Shown here piece by piece: positions 16,619 through 25,341 of a DNA stretch of 64,000 nt. The translations under genes and the position numbers were made by a program. The notes under the pieces were generated by a model. The model searched no databases, was not told where the DNA came from, and worked only from the letters and a program-made list of their open reading frames with translations. The stretch is from Paenibacillus rhizovicinus (GTDB lineage Bacteria > Bacillota > Bacilli > Paenibacillales > Paenibacillaceae), in assembly GCF_010365285.1 (NCBI RefSeq), contig NZ_CP048286.1, forward strand, positions 3,979,501 through 4,043,500. The letters run 5' to 3'. Every line of letters starts with the position of its first letter. The stretch's first letter is position 1.

Positions 16619-17796
16619 TGCTTGATTTCGGCTTCATTGTCGGAGGCCCAATCGGCTTTGGCAACGACCAGCTTCGCGTTTGCTTCGCGGTCCGCTTTCG
16701 GTTTCGCGCCCGCTACGGAAGGCTCGAAGTAGCTTTCGTCGCCTTTGTCGACCAGCGCTTGCTGCGTTTTCGGGTCAAGGAGGAATTCCACGAACGCCTT
16801 GGCCGCTTCCGCGTTCTTGGTGTCCTTCTGAATCGCGGCTACGCGGACGGAAGCCGGAGCTCCGTCTTGCGGCCATACGATCTCGATCGGTTCTCCGCCA
16901 TTTTTCATCACGTAGGCATTGCTCTCTTGCAGGGCGGCCACTTTGATTTCGCCGCCGGACAGCGCTTCTACCACGTTCGGGTTCTTCGGATAGACATGCA
17001 GGCCGTTCTTGAGCAGCGAGCTGAAGTAGGACTTGCCTGCGTCCATGCCTTGGTCCTGGAAGAACCACGAAACGAACGGGTAAGCCGGTGCGGCAACGGC
17101 CGGGTCGGCCATGCCGATCATGCCTTTATATTTGGCGTCGGTGAAATCTTTCCACGATTTCGGAGCATCTTCCGCTTTGATCTCGTTCTTGTTGTATACG
17201 ATGACGCCAGCGGCATGCGCGCCGGTCGGGAAGTAGGCGTTGTCCGTAGGCACGAACGATTTGGCGAAGTCCGTCAAGCCGGATGCGTTGGCCGGCGACC
17301 AGCCGGTGAGCAGCTCGCCCTGCTTGTCCAATCCTTCGATCGAAGGCATAGCGTCCATCCATACTACGTCCCAGTGCGGATTGCCTTTCTCTGCTTCGAT
17401 GCGGGACATGATTTCGGCGCCGTTGCCGCTAACGACGTCAAGTTTGTAGCCTGTTTGCTCTTCGAACATCGGTTTAACGATATCGTCAAAGTCGTTCAAA
17501 TATACGGTGAGCGTTCCTTTGTTCGCTGCAGGCGCATCGGCCGCGGCGTTCGTTGCTGCGGCGTTCGTCGTTGCGTCGGTCGCTGTCGTGTCGGCTGCGG
17601 CCGCGTTGTTCGCAGCGGCATTCGTTGCATCGGCTGCGTTCGTGCCTGCCGCATTCGCGTTCGTGCCCGAGGCGTTTGCGCCATTCGCCGCGCTGCCGTT
17701 CGCGCCGTTGTCGTTATTTCCGCATGCGGTCGAAACGATCGCGAGCAGAAGCAATGCGCCTACAATACCTGTCTTTCCGTTCATCTTGCTATTCAT
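16591..17796 (-). CDS. ABC transporter substrate-binding lipoprotein with a long low-complexity linker
   Basis: 401 aa, GGAGGAGAG before the ATG. A lipoprotein signal peptide (LLLAIVSTACGN) puts the mature protein on the outer face of the membrane. Residues of about 25-95 are almost only Asn, Ala, Thr, Asp and Gly, an unusually long tether. The binding domain then begins KGTLTVYLNDFDDIVKPMFEEQTGYKLDVVSGNG, with DVVWMDAMPSIEGLDKQGELL and an AFVEFLLDPKTQQ helix, as in FbpA/ThiB/PhnS-type (type 2) proteins. It heads an operon with the fused permease and ATPase. The ligand may be iron, thiamine or an aminoethylphosphonate. Confidence 0.9.
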   Translation of the reverse strand: MNSKMNGKTGIVGALLLLAIVSTACGNNDNGANGSAANGANASGTNANAAGTNAADATNAAANNAAAADTTATDATTNAAATNAAADAPAANKGTLTVYLNDFDDIVKPMFEEQTGYKLDVVSGNGAEIMSRIEAEKGNPHWDVVWMDAMPSIEGLDKQGELLTGWSPANASGLTDFAKSFVPTDNAYFPTGAHAAGVIVYNKNEIKAEDAPKSWKDFTDAKYKGMIGMADPAVAAPAYPFVSWFFQDQGMDAGKSYFSSLLKNGLHVYPKNPNVVEALSGGEIKVAALQESNAYVMKNGGEPIEIVWPQDGAPASVRVAAIQKDTKNAEAAKAFVEFLLDPKTQQALVDKGDESYFEPSVAGAKPKADREANAKLVVAKADWASDNEAEIKQWFSDQSVK

Positions 17797-17886
17797 CGGT
17801 TAATCTCTCCTCCGTAATGGTCTATGTCCAATGTAGTCGAGAAGTATCAGCCGAACGTTAACGGAACGTCTAGTTATTATTAAGTA

Positions 17887-17928
17887 TCATCTATACATAT
17901 TGATATATATATTGATGTCATCTATATT
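17887..17928. promoter_or_regulatory. Divergent promoter/operator region of the LysR gene and ABC operon
   Basis: For the rightward gene, TTGATA (17900-17905) and TATATT (17923-17928) are 17 bases apart. The region carries paired motifs: ATATTGAT at 17897 and 17909 and TCATCTATA at 17887 and 17918. Repeated AT-rich half-sites between divergent genes are where LysR regulators normally bind. Confidence 0.55.
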
Positions 17929-17959
17929 TGGGGAAAAAGGCAGCGGAGGAGAATGAGGC

Positions 17960-18862
17960 ATGAATGTGCAGCAGTTGCGGGTATTCGTAGAGGTATGCGG
18001 GAGTGAAACGCTGCAGGAAGCGGCGGAGAAGCTCGGGCTGAAGCAGCCGACGGTCAGCTTTCATCTTCGCAAGCTGGAGGAGGAGCTTGGCGTCAAGCTG
18101 TTCCATAAGCCGGCACGCAGCCTGTTCCCGACCGAGAACGCAGCGGACCTGCTTCCTTACGCAAGGCGAATCGTCGCCTTGATGGAGGACGTGGAGGCGA
18201 TGATGGAAGAGCGGAGGGAGCAGGGCGAAGGCAAGCTGAAATTGGGCGCCAGCTACACGCCGGCTACGTATTTCCTGCCGCCCCATATGGCGGCGTTCGG
18301 CAATCTCCATCCGCGCGTGCGCATTCAATTGAGCGTGAAGAAGGCGGATAGTCTATTGGACATGCTGCGCAAGTACGAGATCGACGCGGCCGTGGTGTCG
18401 CTGCCATCCGATCGCCTGGAAGGGCTCGTCATGGAAAAGCTGATGGAGGACGAGCTGAAGCTGCTGCTCTCGCCGGCGCATCCGCTCGCGCAATGCGAAA
18501 TGATGACGGCCGCCAATTTGCAGCCGCAGACATTCCTGCTGCATGAAGCCGGCTCCACCTCCCGCAAGCTGACGGACGAATGGGCGGCCGCCATCGGGCT
18601 GCGATGGCAGTCGTTCATGGAGCTCGGCGCGATCGAGACGATCAAGGAAGCGGTCAAATGCAATATCGGCATCGGCGTGCTGCCCAAGCGGAGCGTCATT
18701 CGGGAAGCAACATCCGGCGAGCTGATCATGCGGGATTTGCCGCAGCATGAGAACCGCCGCCACATCTGCCTCGTGTACCGCCGCGAAGAACAGATCGCGA
18801 GACAGGTGCGCGCCTTTATCGCGTTTTTGCTTCATGAGTGCGCCGAAGAGCCGCTCGCCTAA
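17960..18862 (+). CDS. LysR-family transcriptional regulator
   Basis: 300 aa, GGAGGA upstream of the ATG. The N-terminal winged helix reads MNVQQLRVFVEVCGSETLQEAAEKLGLKQPTVSFHLRKLEEELGVKLFHK, the standard LysR pattern. The rest is the periplasmic-binding-like effector domain. LysR proteins usually control the divergently transcribed neighbour, here the Fbp/Phn-type ABC operon with its phosphatase. The effector cannot be read from the sequence. The overall look resembles CysL/CbbR-type regulators, but I would not assign a name. Confidence 0.93.
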   Translation: MNVQQLRVFVEVCGSETLQEAAEKLGLKQPTVSFHLRKLEEELGVKLFHKPARSLFPTENAADLLPYARRIVALMEDVEAMMEERREQGEGKLKLGASYTPATYFLPPHMAAFGNLHPRVRIQLSVKKADSLLDMLRKYEIDAAVVSLPSDRLEGLVMEKLMEDELKLLLSPAHPLAQCEMMTAANLQPQTFLLHEAGSTSRKLTDEWAAAIGLRWQSFMELGAIETIKEAVKCNIGIGVLPKRSVIREATSGELIMRDLPQHENRRHICLVYRREEQIARQVRAFIAFLLHECAEEPLA

Positions 18863-18960
18863 CAAGGCGGCGGCATGGATGGGGCCCATGGCCTATTCAG
18901 ATTCGATCCGATGCGAGAAGTCAGCCGGCAAGATGCAGCAAGCTCTAAAAGGTTAAAAGG

Positions 18961-19638
18961 TCAGTAGGATTTGATGATCTCTTCGATGCAGTTCATCAGC
19001 TTATCGAACTCGGCCAGCGCCCGCGTGGAATCGTGATCCGCGATGGCCGCGAACATCGTATGATGGAATTCGTACGTTTCGTCGAACAGCTTCTGTTCGC
19101 CGAGCGGTTCATTGAAGAACCGCTCGTACAAGCTGGATATCGATTCGAGCACGCTGGATAGGATCGGATTGGCCGCCGCCCGCATCACGCCCCGGTGAAA
19201 GGCCAGGTCGATCTGGGAGGTCTGTTTGCCCGCTTCCTTCAGCCTGGCATATTCGCGCAGGCATTCGGTCAACTCGCTGATCTGCGCCGGAGTGATTCGT
19301 TTGGCCGCCAGCTCCACTGCCTTTCCTTCCAGCGCGCGGCGGACGTCCAGGATCGAGAGCAGGAATCGCTTTTCCTTCTCGATCTTGATTTTGCCGGCAA
19401 ACCGGTAAGTGCCCACGTCGCGGACGAAAATCCCCTTCCCGTTGGCGACGGTGATGACGTCGATCGCCTCCAGATAGCGCAGCGCTTCGCGGAGCGAAGA
19501 GCGGCCGACGCCGAACATCTGCGTCATCGCCTCGACCGACGGAAGCTTATCTCCTTCCTGCAGCGACTTCTCTTCAATAAAGTTCTGAATTTCCTGCGAA
19601 ACCAATTCCGGCATCGATTGCCTTTGGATTTTAGCCAC
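18961..19638 (-). CDS. GntR-family regulator, FadR (FCD) subgroup
   Basis: 225 aa from a GTG at 19638 (GGGAGGGATACGAC upstream). The winged helix reads LVSQEIQNFIEEKSLQEGDKLPSVEAMTQMFGVGRSSLREALRYLEAIDVI, followed by an all-helical FCD ligand-binding domain whose likely metal ligands are the His in IDLAFHRGV and in YEFHHTM. It is the last gene of the leftward sugar-ABC/PLP-enzyme operon and probably responds to the compound that the operon takes up or processes. Confidence 0.92.
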   Translation of the reverse strand: MAKIQRQSMPELVSQEIQNFIEEKSLQEGDKLPSVEAMTQMFGVGRSSLREALRYLEAIDVITVANGKGIFVRDVGTYRFAGKIKIEKEKRFLLSILDVRRALEGKAVELAAKRITPAQISELTECLREYARLKEAGKQTSQIDLAFHRGVMRAAANPILSSVLESISSLYERFFNEPLGEQKLFDETYEFHHTMFAAIADHDSTRALAEFDKLMNCIEEIIKSY

Positions 19639-19682
19639 GTCGTATCCCTCCCGTTATCACGAATTCAGCGGTTGTTCGCGGT

Positions 19683-20858
19683 TTACAGCTGCAGGTCCTT
19701 CACGTCCGTCCAAGCCTGATCCATGTCTTGCAGCAGATCGTCGACGTTCTCCAGCCCGATATGAAGCCGGATCAGGCTGCGGGCTTCCGGCGCGCAGCCC
19801 GGTACGGCCGGGTTGACCGTCACGAGCGACTCGAAGCCGCCCCAGCTGACGCCGATTTTGAAATACTTCAGCCGGTTCGCCCATTCCCTCATCTTCTCCG
19901 GCGACTCCGCCGACTCGAACGAGAACAGTCCGCTCGAACCGTTCATCTGTTTCAGCGCCAGCGCATGCTGCGGATGCGAAGGGAGCGCGGGGTGATTGAT
20001 CCGCGCGACGTACGGCTGGCCCGCCAGATGTGCCGCGGCCGCCAGCGCGCTCTTCTCGTGACGTTCCATGCGCAGCGGGAGCGTACGCAGGCAGCGCGTA
20101 ATAAGCGCCGCGGAATGCGCCGTCATGATGCCGCCGAACAGCATATATTCGTCCTCCGCGATCCGGCTCACCAGCTGCTCGGAACCGATCACGACGCCTG
20201 CGACGCTGTCGCTCTGCCCTGAGATGTATTTCGTCACGGAATGGACGACGAGATCGATGCCCAGCTCCAAGGGGCGCTGGAAGATGGGCGTCGCCCACGA
20301 GTTGTCGGCAATGGCGACGATGCCTCGGCTGCGGGCGAGCTCAGCGCAGGCCGCCAAGTCCTGCAGCTGGAACAGCATCGACGTGGGGCTTTCCAAGTAC
20401 AGCAGTTTGGTCTCCGGGCGGAGCGCCGCGCGGATATCGTCCAGCGAGCTGCCGTCCACGAGCGTAGCGTCGATGCCGAAGCGCTGCAGGTACTGCGTCA
20501 CGAACATGCGCGTCGGACCGTATGCCTGGCTCACGCAGATAATATGATCGCCGGTCCTCACCGTGGACAGGATCGCGGCGGAGATGGCGGCCATGCCCGA
20601 CGCGAAGCATTTGGCCATTTCCGCCCGTTCGAGCTCGGCCAGCTTCTCCTCTAGATAGCGCACGGTCGGGTTGTAGCCCCGAGAATAGACGGGGGTGTGC
20701 TGCGAATGCTGGGCGGCTTGCTGGAATTGGTCGTACGTCTCGAACGCGAACAGGCTCGTTTGATAGATTGGCACGTTGATCGCGCCGTGGTGGCGGACGT
20801 CGACGGCATCGTGCGTCACCGTCGAATACTGCCAAGCCAGGTTTTCCTTCTTGGTCAT
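19683..20858 (-). CDS. Cys/Met-metabolism PLP-dependent enzyme (gamma-synthase/lyase family)
   Basis: 391 aa, AAAGGAG before the ATG. Family hallmarks: YSRGYNPTVRYLEEKLAELE near the N-terminus, CFASGMAAISAAIL (phosphate-binding loop), YLESPTSM, ADNSWATP and the Schiff-base lysine Lys210 in VHSVTKYISGQSD. Relatives include cystathionine gamma-synthase, cystathionine beta/gamma-lyase, O-acetylhomoserine sulfhydrylase and methionine gamma-lyase; motifs do not separate these. The surprise is context: it follows two CUT1 sugar permease genes with a 28-base gap and precedes a FadR-type regulator, so it may cleave a thioether or S-conjugate imported by that transporter, which is inference. Confidence 0.9.
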   Translation of the reverse strand: MTKKENLAWQYSTVTHDAVDVRHHGAINVPIYQTSLFAFETYDQFQQAAQHSQHTPVYSRGYNPTVRYLEEKLAELERAEMAKCFASGMAAISAAILSTVRTGDHIICVSQAYGPTRMFVTQYLQRFGIDATLVDGSSLDDIRAALRPETKLLYLESPTSMLFQLQDLAACAELARSRGIVAIADNSWATPIFQRPLELGIDLVVHSVTKYISGQSDSVAGVVIGSEQLVSRIAEDEYMLFGGIMTAHSAALITRCLRTLPLRMERHEKSALAAAAHLAGQPYVARINHPALPSHPQHALALKQMNGSSGLFSFESAESPEKMREWANRLKYFKIGVSWGGFESLVTVNPAVPGCAPEARSLIRLHIGLENVDDLLQDMDQAWTDVKDLQL

Positions 20859-20886
20859 CGCTGCATGCTCCTTTCGTTACGCAGGG

Positions 20887-21714
20887 TTATCCCTTGACTG
20901 CGCCTTGCGTCAGCCCGTCGACGATGAAGCGCTGCGCGACGGCGAACAGCGCGATGGTCGGGAGAACGGACAGCACGGTCCCGGCCGACATGGCGCCCCA
21001 ATCGACGTCGAACTTCATGACGAACGAGTTCATTGCGACGGGCAGCGTCTTGAGGGATTCGTCGTCGATGAACAGGACGGCCACGAACAGTTCGTTCCAG
21101 TTCTGCACGAAGGCGAAGATGAACGTGGCCGCGATCCCGTTCAGCATGACCGGCATAATGACGCGGACGAGCGCCGACATCCGGGAGCAGCCGTCGATCA
21201 TCGCCGCTTCCTCGAGACTGGACGGGATCCGCTCGAAGAAGCCTTTGAGCAGAATCGTCGAGAACGGAATCAGCCCGACGGTGTACATGAGCACGAGCGA
21301 GGCGCGCGTATTGATCAGGTCGAGCCGGGTCATCAGCAAGTACAGCGGCGCCAGCGCCACGAAGCCCGGCAGCATCTGGGTCAGGAAGAAGCCGAGCATC
21401 ACATGCCGGTGGGCGCGGAATTTGAACCGGGCCAAGACGTAGGCGCTAAGCACCGAGATACAGACGACGATCACGGCCGCGCTGAGCGAAATGAGCAGAC
21501 TGTTGGCGATATAGATGTGAAACTTCGAGATCTTGATGATGTTGATGTAGTTTTGAAACGTTAACCGATCCGGCCAATATTTCAGCGGGAAGGAGAAAAT
21601 GTCCTTTTGCGGCTTCAAGGACGTAATGACGATCCAATAGAGCGGGAATGCCATGACGATCAAATAGACCGCCAGGAAGACGACTTTCAACCCTTTCGAT
21701 AGGTTCCGCTTCAT
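20887..21714 (-). CDS. CUT1 sugar ABC transporter permease, MalG-like
   Basis: 275 aa, six predicted membrane segments. It carries the ATPase-contacting EAA motif (EEAAMIDGCSRMSALVRVIMPVM). The opening KGLKVVFLAVYLIVMAFPLYWIVITSLK and the ending VDGLTQGAVKG are typical of MalG-type subunits of carbohydrate uptake (CUT1) transporters. It overlaps the end of the MalF-like gene within a TGATATG junction. No ATPase gene is present in the operon, which is common for CUT1 systems served by a shared MsmK-type ATPase. Confidence 0.93.
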   Translation of the reverse strand: MKRNLSKGLKVVFLAVYLIVMAFPLYWIVITSLKPQKDIFSFPLKYWPDRLTFQNYINIIKISKFHIYIANSLLISLSAAVIVVCISVLSAYVLARFKFRAHRHVMLGFFLTQMLPGFVALAPLYLLMTRLDLINTRASLVLMYTVGLIPFSTILLKGFFERIPSSLEEAAMIDGCSRMSALVRVIMPVMLNGIAATFIFAFVQNWNELFVAVLFIDDESLKTLPVAMNSFVMKFDVDWGAMSAGTVLSVLPTIALFAVAQRFIVDGLTQGAVKG

Positions 21715-21715
21715 A

Positions 21716-22645
21716 TCAGAAGTCCCCCAATTTCTCGGATCGCGTGACCGTGAGATAGAAGATCGTATAGAGAAGCAGAATGCCGATCATGACGATGCCG
21801 ATCGCCGAAGCCGCGCCGTAATCGCCGCCGTACATGATTTTGTCCAGCATGAGCGAAGACAGGATATGCGTCGAACCGGCAGGTCCGCCGTTCGTCAAGC
21901 CGTAAATGATCGAAGGATCGTTGAAAATCCAGATCGCCCGCAGCAGCGTCGTCGTAATGACGGTTGGCATGATATAGGGCAGCGTGATGTTGAACAGTTT
22001 GCGCGCGCCGTTCGCGCCGTCCATGCTTCCCGCCTCGTACAGCTCGGAAGGCACCGATTGCAGCGCGGCCAGCAGCATGATCGCGAAGAAGGCGATGCCA
22101 TACCACACGTTCGCGACGATAACCGACGTCATCGCCCAGCTCGGATCCGACAAGAATCCGATGCGTTCGTGAATGAGACCCAGATGCAGCAGCAGGTCGT
22201 TGATGACGCCGATCTGCGAATTGAACATCCATTTCCAGATCAAGCCGATCAGGAAGCCGGACAGTGCCCAGGGGTAGAAGACGAAGCCTTGGAAGATCCC
22301 GCGTCCGCGAAACCGTTTGTTCATTAACAGGGCGACCGTCAAGCCGATCGAGAATTGCAGGATCAGCGAGATGAAGACCCAGTAGACGCTGTTGGTGGCG
22401 GCGTGCTGGAATTTCGTATCGTGGAACATCGTCTTGAAGTTGTCCAAGCCGATGAAGTGAACGTTCGTCAGGTCGAAGAGCTGGTAGTTCTGGAACGCCA
22501 TGACGATGCCGCGCAGAAACGGGTAATAGGTAAAGACGAGCACGAGCACGAGCGCGGGCAGCAAGCTGAGAAAGATGAAACCGCGCGGCGAGCTGCGGAA
22601 GCCGGATTGCATGCGCCTGACAACGGAGGGCTGACCTTCTTTCAT
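21716..22645 (-). CDS. CUT1 sugar ABC transporter permease, MalF-like
   Basis: 309 aa from the ATG at 22645 (AAGGTGG eight bases upstream); the longer frame would begin inside the preceding hairpin. Six membrane segments, with the EAA motif around YEAGSMDGANGARKLFNITLPYIMP. It forms the membrane channel together with the MalG-like subunit. It lies between the binding-protein gene and the second permease. Confidence 0.92.
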   Translation of the reverse strand: MKEGQPSVVRRMQSGFRSSPRGFIFLSLLPALVLVLVFTYYPFLRGIVMAFQNYQLFDLTNVHFIGLDNFKTMFHDTKFQHAATNSVYWVFISLILQFSIGLTVALLMNKRFRGRGIFQGFVFYPWALSGFLIGLIWKWMFNSQIGVINDLLLHLGLIHERIGFLSDPSWAMTSVIVANVWYGIAFFAIMLLAALQSVPSELYEAGSMDGANGARKLFNITLPYIMPTVITTTLLRAIWIFNDPSIIYGLTNGGPAGSTHILSSLMLDKIMYGGDYGAASAIGIVMIGILLLYTIFYLTVTRSEKLGDF

Positions 22646-22685
22646 GAACCGCACCACCTTAGGAGGGAAATGAACGAAACGGTAA

Positions 22686-22714
22686 ACGATGGGTGGCTGC
22701 ATGCCACCCATCGT
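22686..22714 (-). other. Perfect 12-bp stem-loop between binding-protein and permease genes
   Basis: ACGATGGGTGGC (22686-22697) pairs with GCCACCCATCGT (22703-22714) around TGCAT. No T-run follows. Hairpins in this position commonly protect the binding-protein message so that it is made in excess over the permeases. Confidence 0.7.
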
Positions 22715-22729
22715 CCTTCAAGCTTCCGT

Positions 22730-24046
22730 TTATTTATTCAAATTGGCGCGCTGATCCGCCCAGAACTGATCCCATTTCTTAAGCGTATCGTCGACCGACA
22801 CGTTGCCGAGCAGCAGCGATTGGCCGCTCTCCATGGCGACTTGACCCCATTGGCTCGTTCCCGGATACTTCGTGTTCGCTTTCAAGTTGACGAATTCGTC
22901 CGGCTTGGAAGCCATGAGCAGCAGCGTTTTGTACATATCCGTCTGGAAGAACGGATCTTCGCTCGCCGACTTGTGGATCGGAATGAGTGCGGTTTTCTTG
23001 GCGAAGTACGTGTTCTGTTCCGGGCTCGACAGGAAGGCGATCAGCTTGAATGCTTCGTCCTTATGCTTCGAGTAGGAGGTGATGCCCCAGCCGCCGCCGC
23101 CCGTCGCTGTGAACGCTTTGCCGCTCGGACCTTTCGGCATCGGCGCCGTGCCGATCGTATTGACGTCCATCTTCTCCATCAGGGCCGGAATCGCGTCCGG
23201 ATCCTGCAGCAGGATGCCGGTAACGCCCGAAGTGAACGCCTGCACCTGCTCCTGATAACCCCAGTTGATCGAGTCCTTCGGCGAGCCTTCCTTGTACAGC
23301 TTGACGTACAGCTCCAGCGCTTGCTTCGCTTCCGGCGTCGAATACATCGTCTTGCCGTCCTTCAGGAACGTGGAGTCGTCATGATCGATATTATCGAAAT
23401 TGTAGTTCATGATGATCGTATCCGGAACGCCGTTCGCGCCCGCGCCGCCGCGGAACGAGAAGCCGTAGCGGTTCTTGCTCGGATCCGTCAGCTTGATCGC
23501 GGCGTCCACCATCTCTTGGTAATTCGTCGGCGCCGGGATGCCCTTCTCCTGGAACCAATCCTTGCGGTAGAACATCTGGCGCTGGTACATGCCGTTCGTG
23601 ATGAAGTACAGCTTGTCGTTCAGGGTAGCGACCGATTTGGCCACGTCGACCTCGGTCGCGTAGTCCGGCCAGTTCTTCACGTAATCGTTCAGGGGCTCCA
23701 GATAGCCGTTGTTGGAGAACTCGGAAACGGTCAGGTCGCGGACTTCCAGCACGTCGAGGGTCTGCTTGGCGCCCAGAATGGTCTTGATCTTGTTGTCGGC
23801 TTGGTCGAAAGGAGGCGAGATCAATTCCACTTTGATGTTCGGATTGGCTGCTTCGAATTTGGAAATCATTTCGTTCAATACGGTCGTGCGTGCCGGACTG
23901 GTCAGACTTTCAATCATGCGCAGCGTGACTTTGCCGCCAGAACCGCCGCTGCTACCGCCGTTGTCGCCGCAGCCGGCTAGAACGCCCAAGAACAGAATGC
24001 CTGCGGTCGCGCCGAATAACATCTTGTTGTTTCTCTTTGCCACCAT
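22730..24046 (-). CDS. Sugar ABC transporter substrate-binding lipoprotein
   Basis: 438 aa, AAAGGAGG before the ATG. A lipoprotein signal peptide ends in GVLAGCGDN, then a Gly/Ser linker, then a family-1 binding protein (VTLRMIESLTSPART, FEAANPNIKVELISPPFDQADNKI, WGITSYSKHKDEAFKLIAFLSSP). It is the first gene of the leftward operon with two CUT1 permeases, the PLP enzyme and the FadR-like regulator. The sugar or sugar conjugate is unknown. Confidence 0.93.
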   Translation of the reverse strand: MVAKRNNKMLFGATAGILFLGVLAGCGDNGGSSGGSGGKVTLRMIESLTSPARTTVLNEMISKFEAANPNIKVELISPPFDQADNKIKTILGAKQTLDVLEVRDLTVSEFSNNGYLEPLNDYVKNWPDYATEVDVAKSVATLNDKLYFITNGMYQRQMFYRKDWFQEKGIPAPTNYQEMVDAAIKLTDPSKNRYGFSFRGGAGANGVPDTIIMNYNFDNIDHDDSTFLKDGKTMYSTPEAKQALELYVKLYKEGSPKDSINWGYQEQVQAFTSGVTGILLQDPDAIPALMEKMDVNTIGTAPMPKGPSGKAFTATGGGGWGITSYSKHKDEAFKLIAFLSSPEQNTYFAKKTALIPIHKSASEDPFFQTDMYKTLLLMASKPDEFVNLKANTKYPGTSQWGQVAMESGQSLLLGNVSVDDTLKKWDQFWADQRANLNK

Positions 24047-24141
24047 TTGAAATGCCTCCTTTTTTAATGAGCAAGCCCTCCATCAGACTGGAGCAGGTTC
24101 CCAAACCACCCAAACATACCCTCTGCCTATCTGATAGGCTC

Positions 24142-24170
24142 ATTGTAGATGAGAGCGCTTTATATTTCAA
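24142..24170 (-). promoter_or_regulatory. Sigma-A promoter of the sugar-ABC operon with a cre-like site in the spacer
   Basis: On the minus strand TTGAAA (24170-24165) and TACAAT (24147-24142) are 17 bases apart. The spacer contains TGAGAGCGCTTTAT or its complement (24150-24163), which matches the CcpA cre consensus TGWAARCGYTWWCA at most positions, three off. CcpA binding here would block the promoter in glucose. The remainder of 24047-24346 shows nothing else. Confidence 0.7.
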
Positions 24171-24346
24171 TCCATTTTCTAACTATTTAAAATTATATTT
24201 ATTTTCTGAAAATGGTCTTTTTCGGCGTCGGAAGGGGCCGCAATAATAGTAAGAGAAACCGGTCCGTTTGCTTTGCCCGAATGATGAACGTACACTGAAT
24301 TGGAATCGAGATCGCGGCGAACAAGGTTGAAAGGAGGCGGGCGGGC

Positions 24347-25246
24347 ATGATCGAAATCGGGTTGTGCGGCTGGGGCGACCATTCCGAGCTGTACCGGGAA
24401 GCAGGTGCTTCGCGAAGCAAGCTGCCGATTTACGCCCAATGGTTTCGGGTAGTAGAAGTAGACAGCACGTTCTACGCGATTCAGGCCCCGCACATTATGG
24501 CGAAGTGGGCAAGCGAAACGCCGGACGGTTTCCGTTTCGTGATTAAGGCGTATCAAGGCATGACCGGCCATGCCCGCGGCGGTAATGGCAAATTCCATCC
24601 TTTCGACAGCGAGACGGCGATGTTCGGGGCGTTCCTGGACGCGATCGCGCCGATTCGGGCGGCAGGCAAGCTGCTGACCGTCCTGTTCCAGTACCCGCCT
24701 TGGTTCGCCTGCACGCGTAAGAACGTCGATACGCTGCGAACCGCGAAAGCCCGTATGGGCGATGTTCCTTGCGCGCTTGAGTTTCGCCACCAGAGCTGGT
24801 TCACGGACGAAATGCGGGAGAAGACGCTTGCTTTCGCGCGGCGGGAAGGCTGGATGCACACCGTCTGCGACGAACCCCAGGCGGGGGACGGGTCGATTCC
24901 GATCGTGGAGGCCGCGACGGACGACGCGATGACCATCGTTCGGCTGCATGGCCGCAACACGGAAGGCTGGGTGTCGGGCGGACAGCCGAACTGGCGGGAT
25001 GTGCGCTACTTATATCGTTACAACGAGACGGAGCTGGCGGATTGGGCGCAGCGGCTGCGGCGGCTCGAGCGGCTGTCGGACGAGGTATGCGTGCTGTTCA
25101 ACAATAACTCCGGCGGAGATGCCGCGGATAATGCGCTGCAGGCGATGGCGATGCTGGGACAGCTGCCGCCTCGCGGATCGTTCGCGCTGGTGCCGCCGGC
25201 CGAGGAACCGGAGCAGCTCGACCTGTTCGGGAACGCGGATGAATAA
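24347..25246 (+). CDS. DUF72 (YecE-like) family protein
   Basis: 299 aa, AAAGGAGG upstream of the ATG. The start IEIGLCGWGDHSELY and the segments VEVDSTFYA, FRFVIKAYQGMTGH, LLTVLFQYPPWF, ALEFRHQSWF, TVCDEPQ and FNNNSGGDAADNALQ follow the DUF72 TIM-barrel pattern. Members are widespread, soluble and of unknown activity. It is transcribed divergently from the sugar operon with about 300 bases between. Nothing in context suggests a function. Confidence 0.88.
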   Translation: MIEIGLCGWGDHSELYREAGASRSKLPIYAQWFRVVEVDSTFYAIQAPHIMAKWASETPDGFRFVIKAYQGMTGHARGGNGKFHPFDSETAMFGAFLDAIAPIRAAGKLLTVLFQYPPWFACTRKNVDTLRTAKARMGDVPCALEFRHQSWFTDEMREKTLAFARREGWMHTVCDEPQAGDGSIPIVEAATDDAMTIVRLHGRNTEGWVSGGQPNWRDVRYLYRYNETELADWAQRLRRLERLSDEVCVLFNNNSGGDAADNALQAMAMLGQLPPRGSFALVPPAEEPEQLDLFGNADE

Positions 25247-25284
25247 GACGGGCGTTTTTTAACAAAATAAACAGGTAGCCGCCG

Positions 25285-25319
25285 TTGACAGTTCCAACTG
25301 TAACTGATATGATTACAGT
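25285..25319 (+). promoter_or_regulatory. Promoter and overlapping operator of the Rrf2 gene
   Basis: TTGACA (25285-25290), 17 bases, TATGAT (25308-25313). The inverted repeat ACTGTAA (25297-25303) / TTACAGT (25313-25319) with a 9-base gap straddles the spacer and -10 box, the expected geometry for autorepression by an Rrf2-type dimer. Confidence 0.75.
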
Positions 25320-25341
25320 ACAAAGCGGGGTGCCGTAAACC

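Noticed and set aside
22355-23980. 541-codon plus-strand frame opposite the sugar-binding lipoprotein
   Set aside because: His/Arg/Val-rich shadow of a clearly identified gene; no start signal.
24529-24760. Possible frameshift in the DUF72 gene
   Set aside because: The frame from 24347 to 25246 is continuous and all family motifs occur in order.
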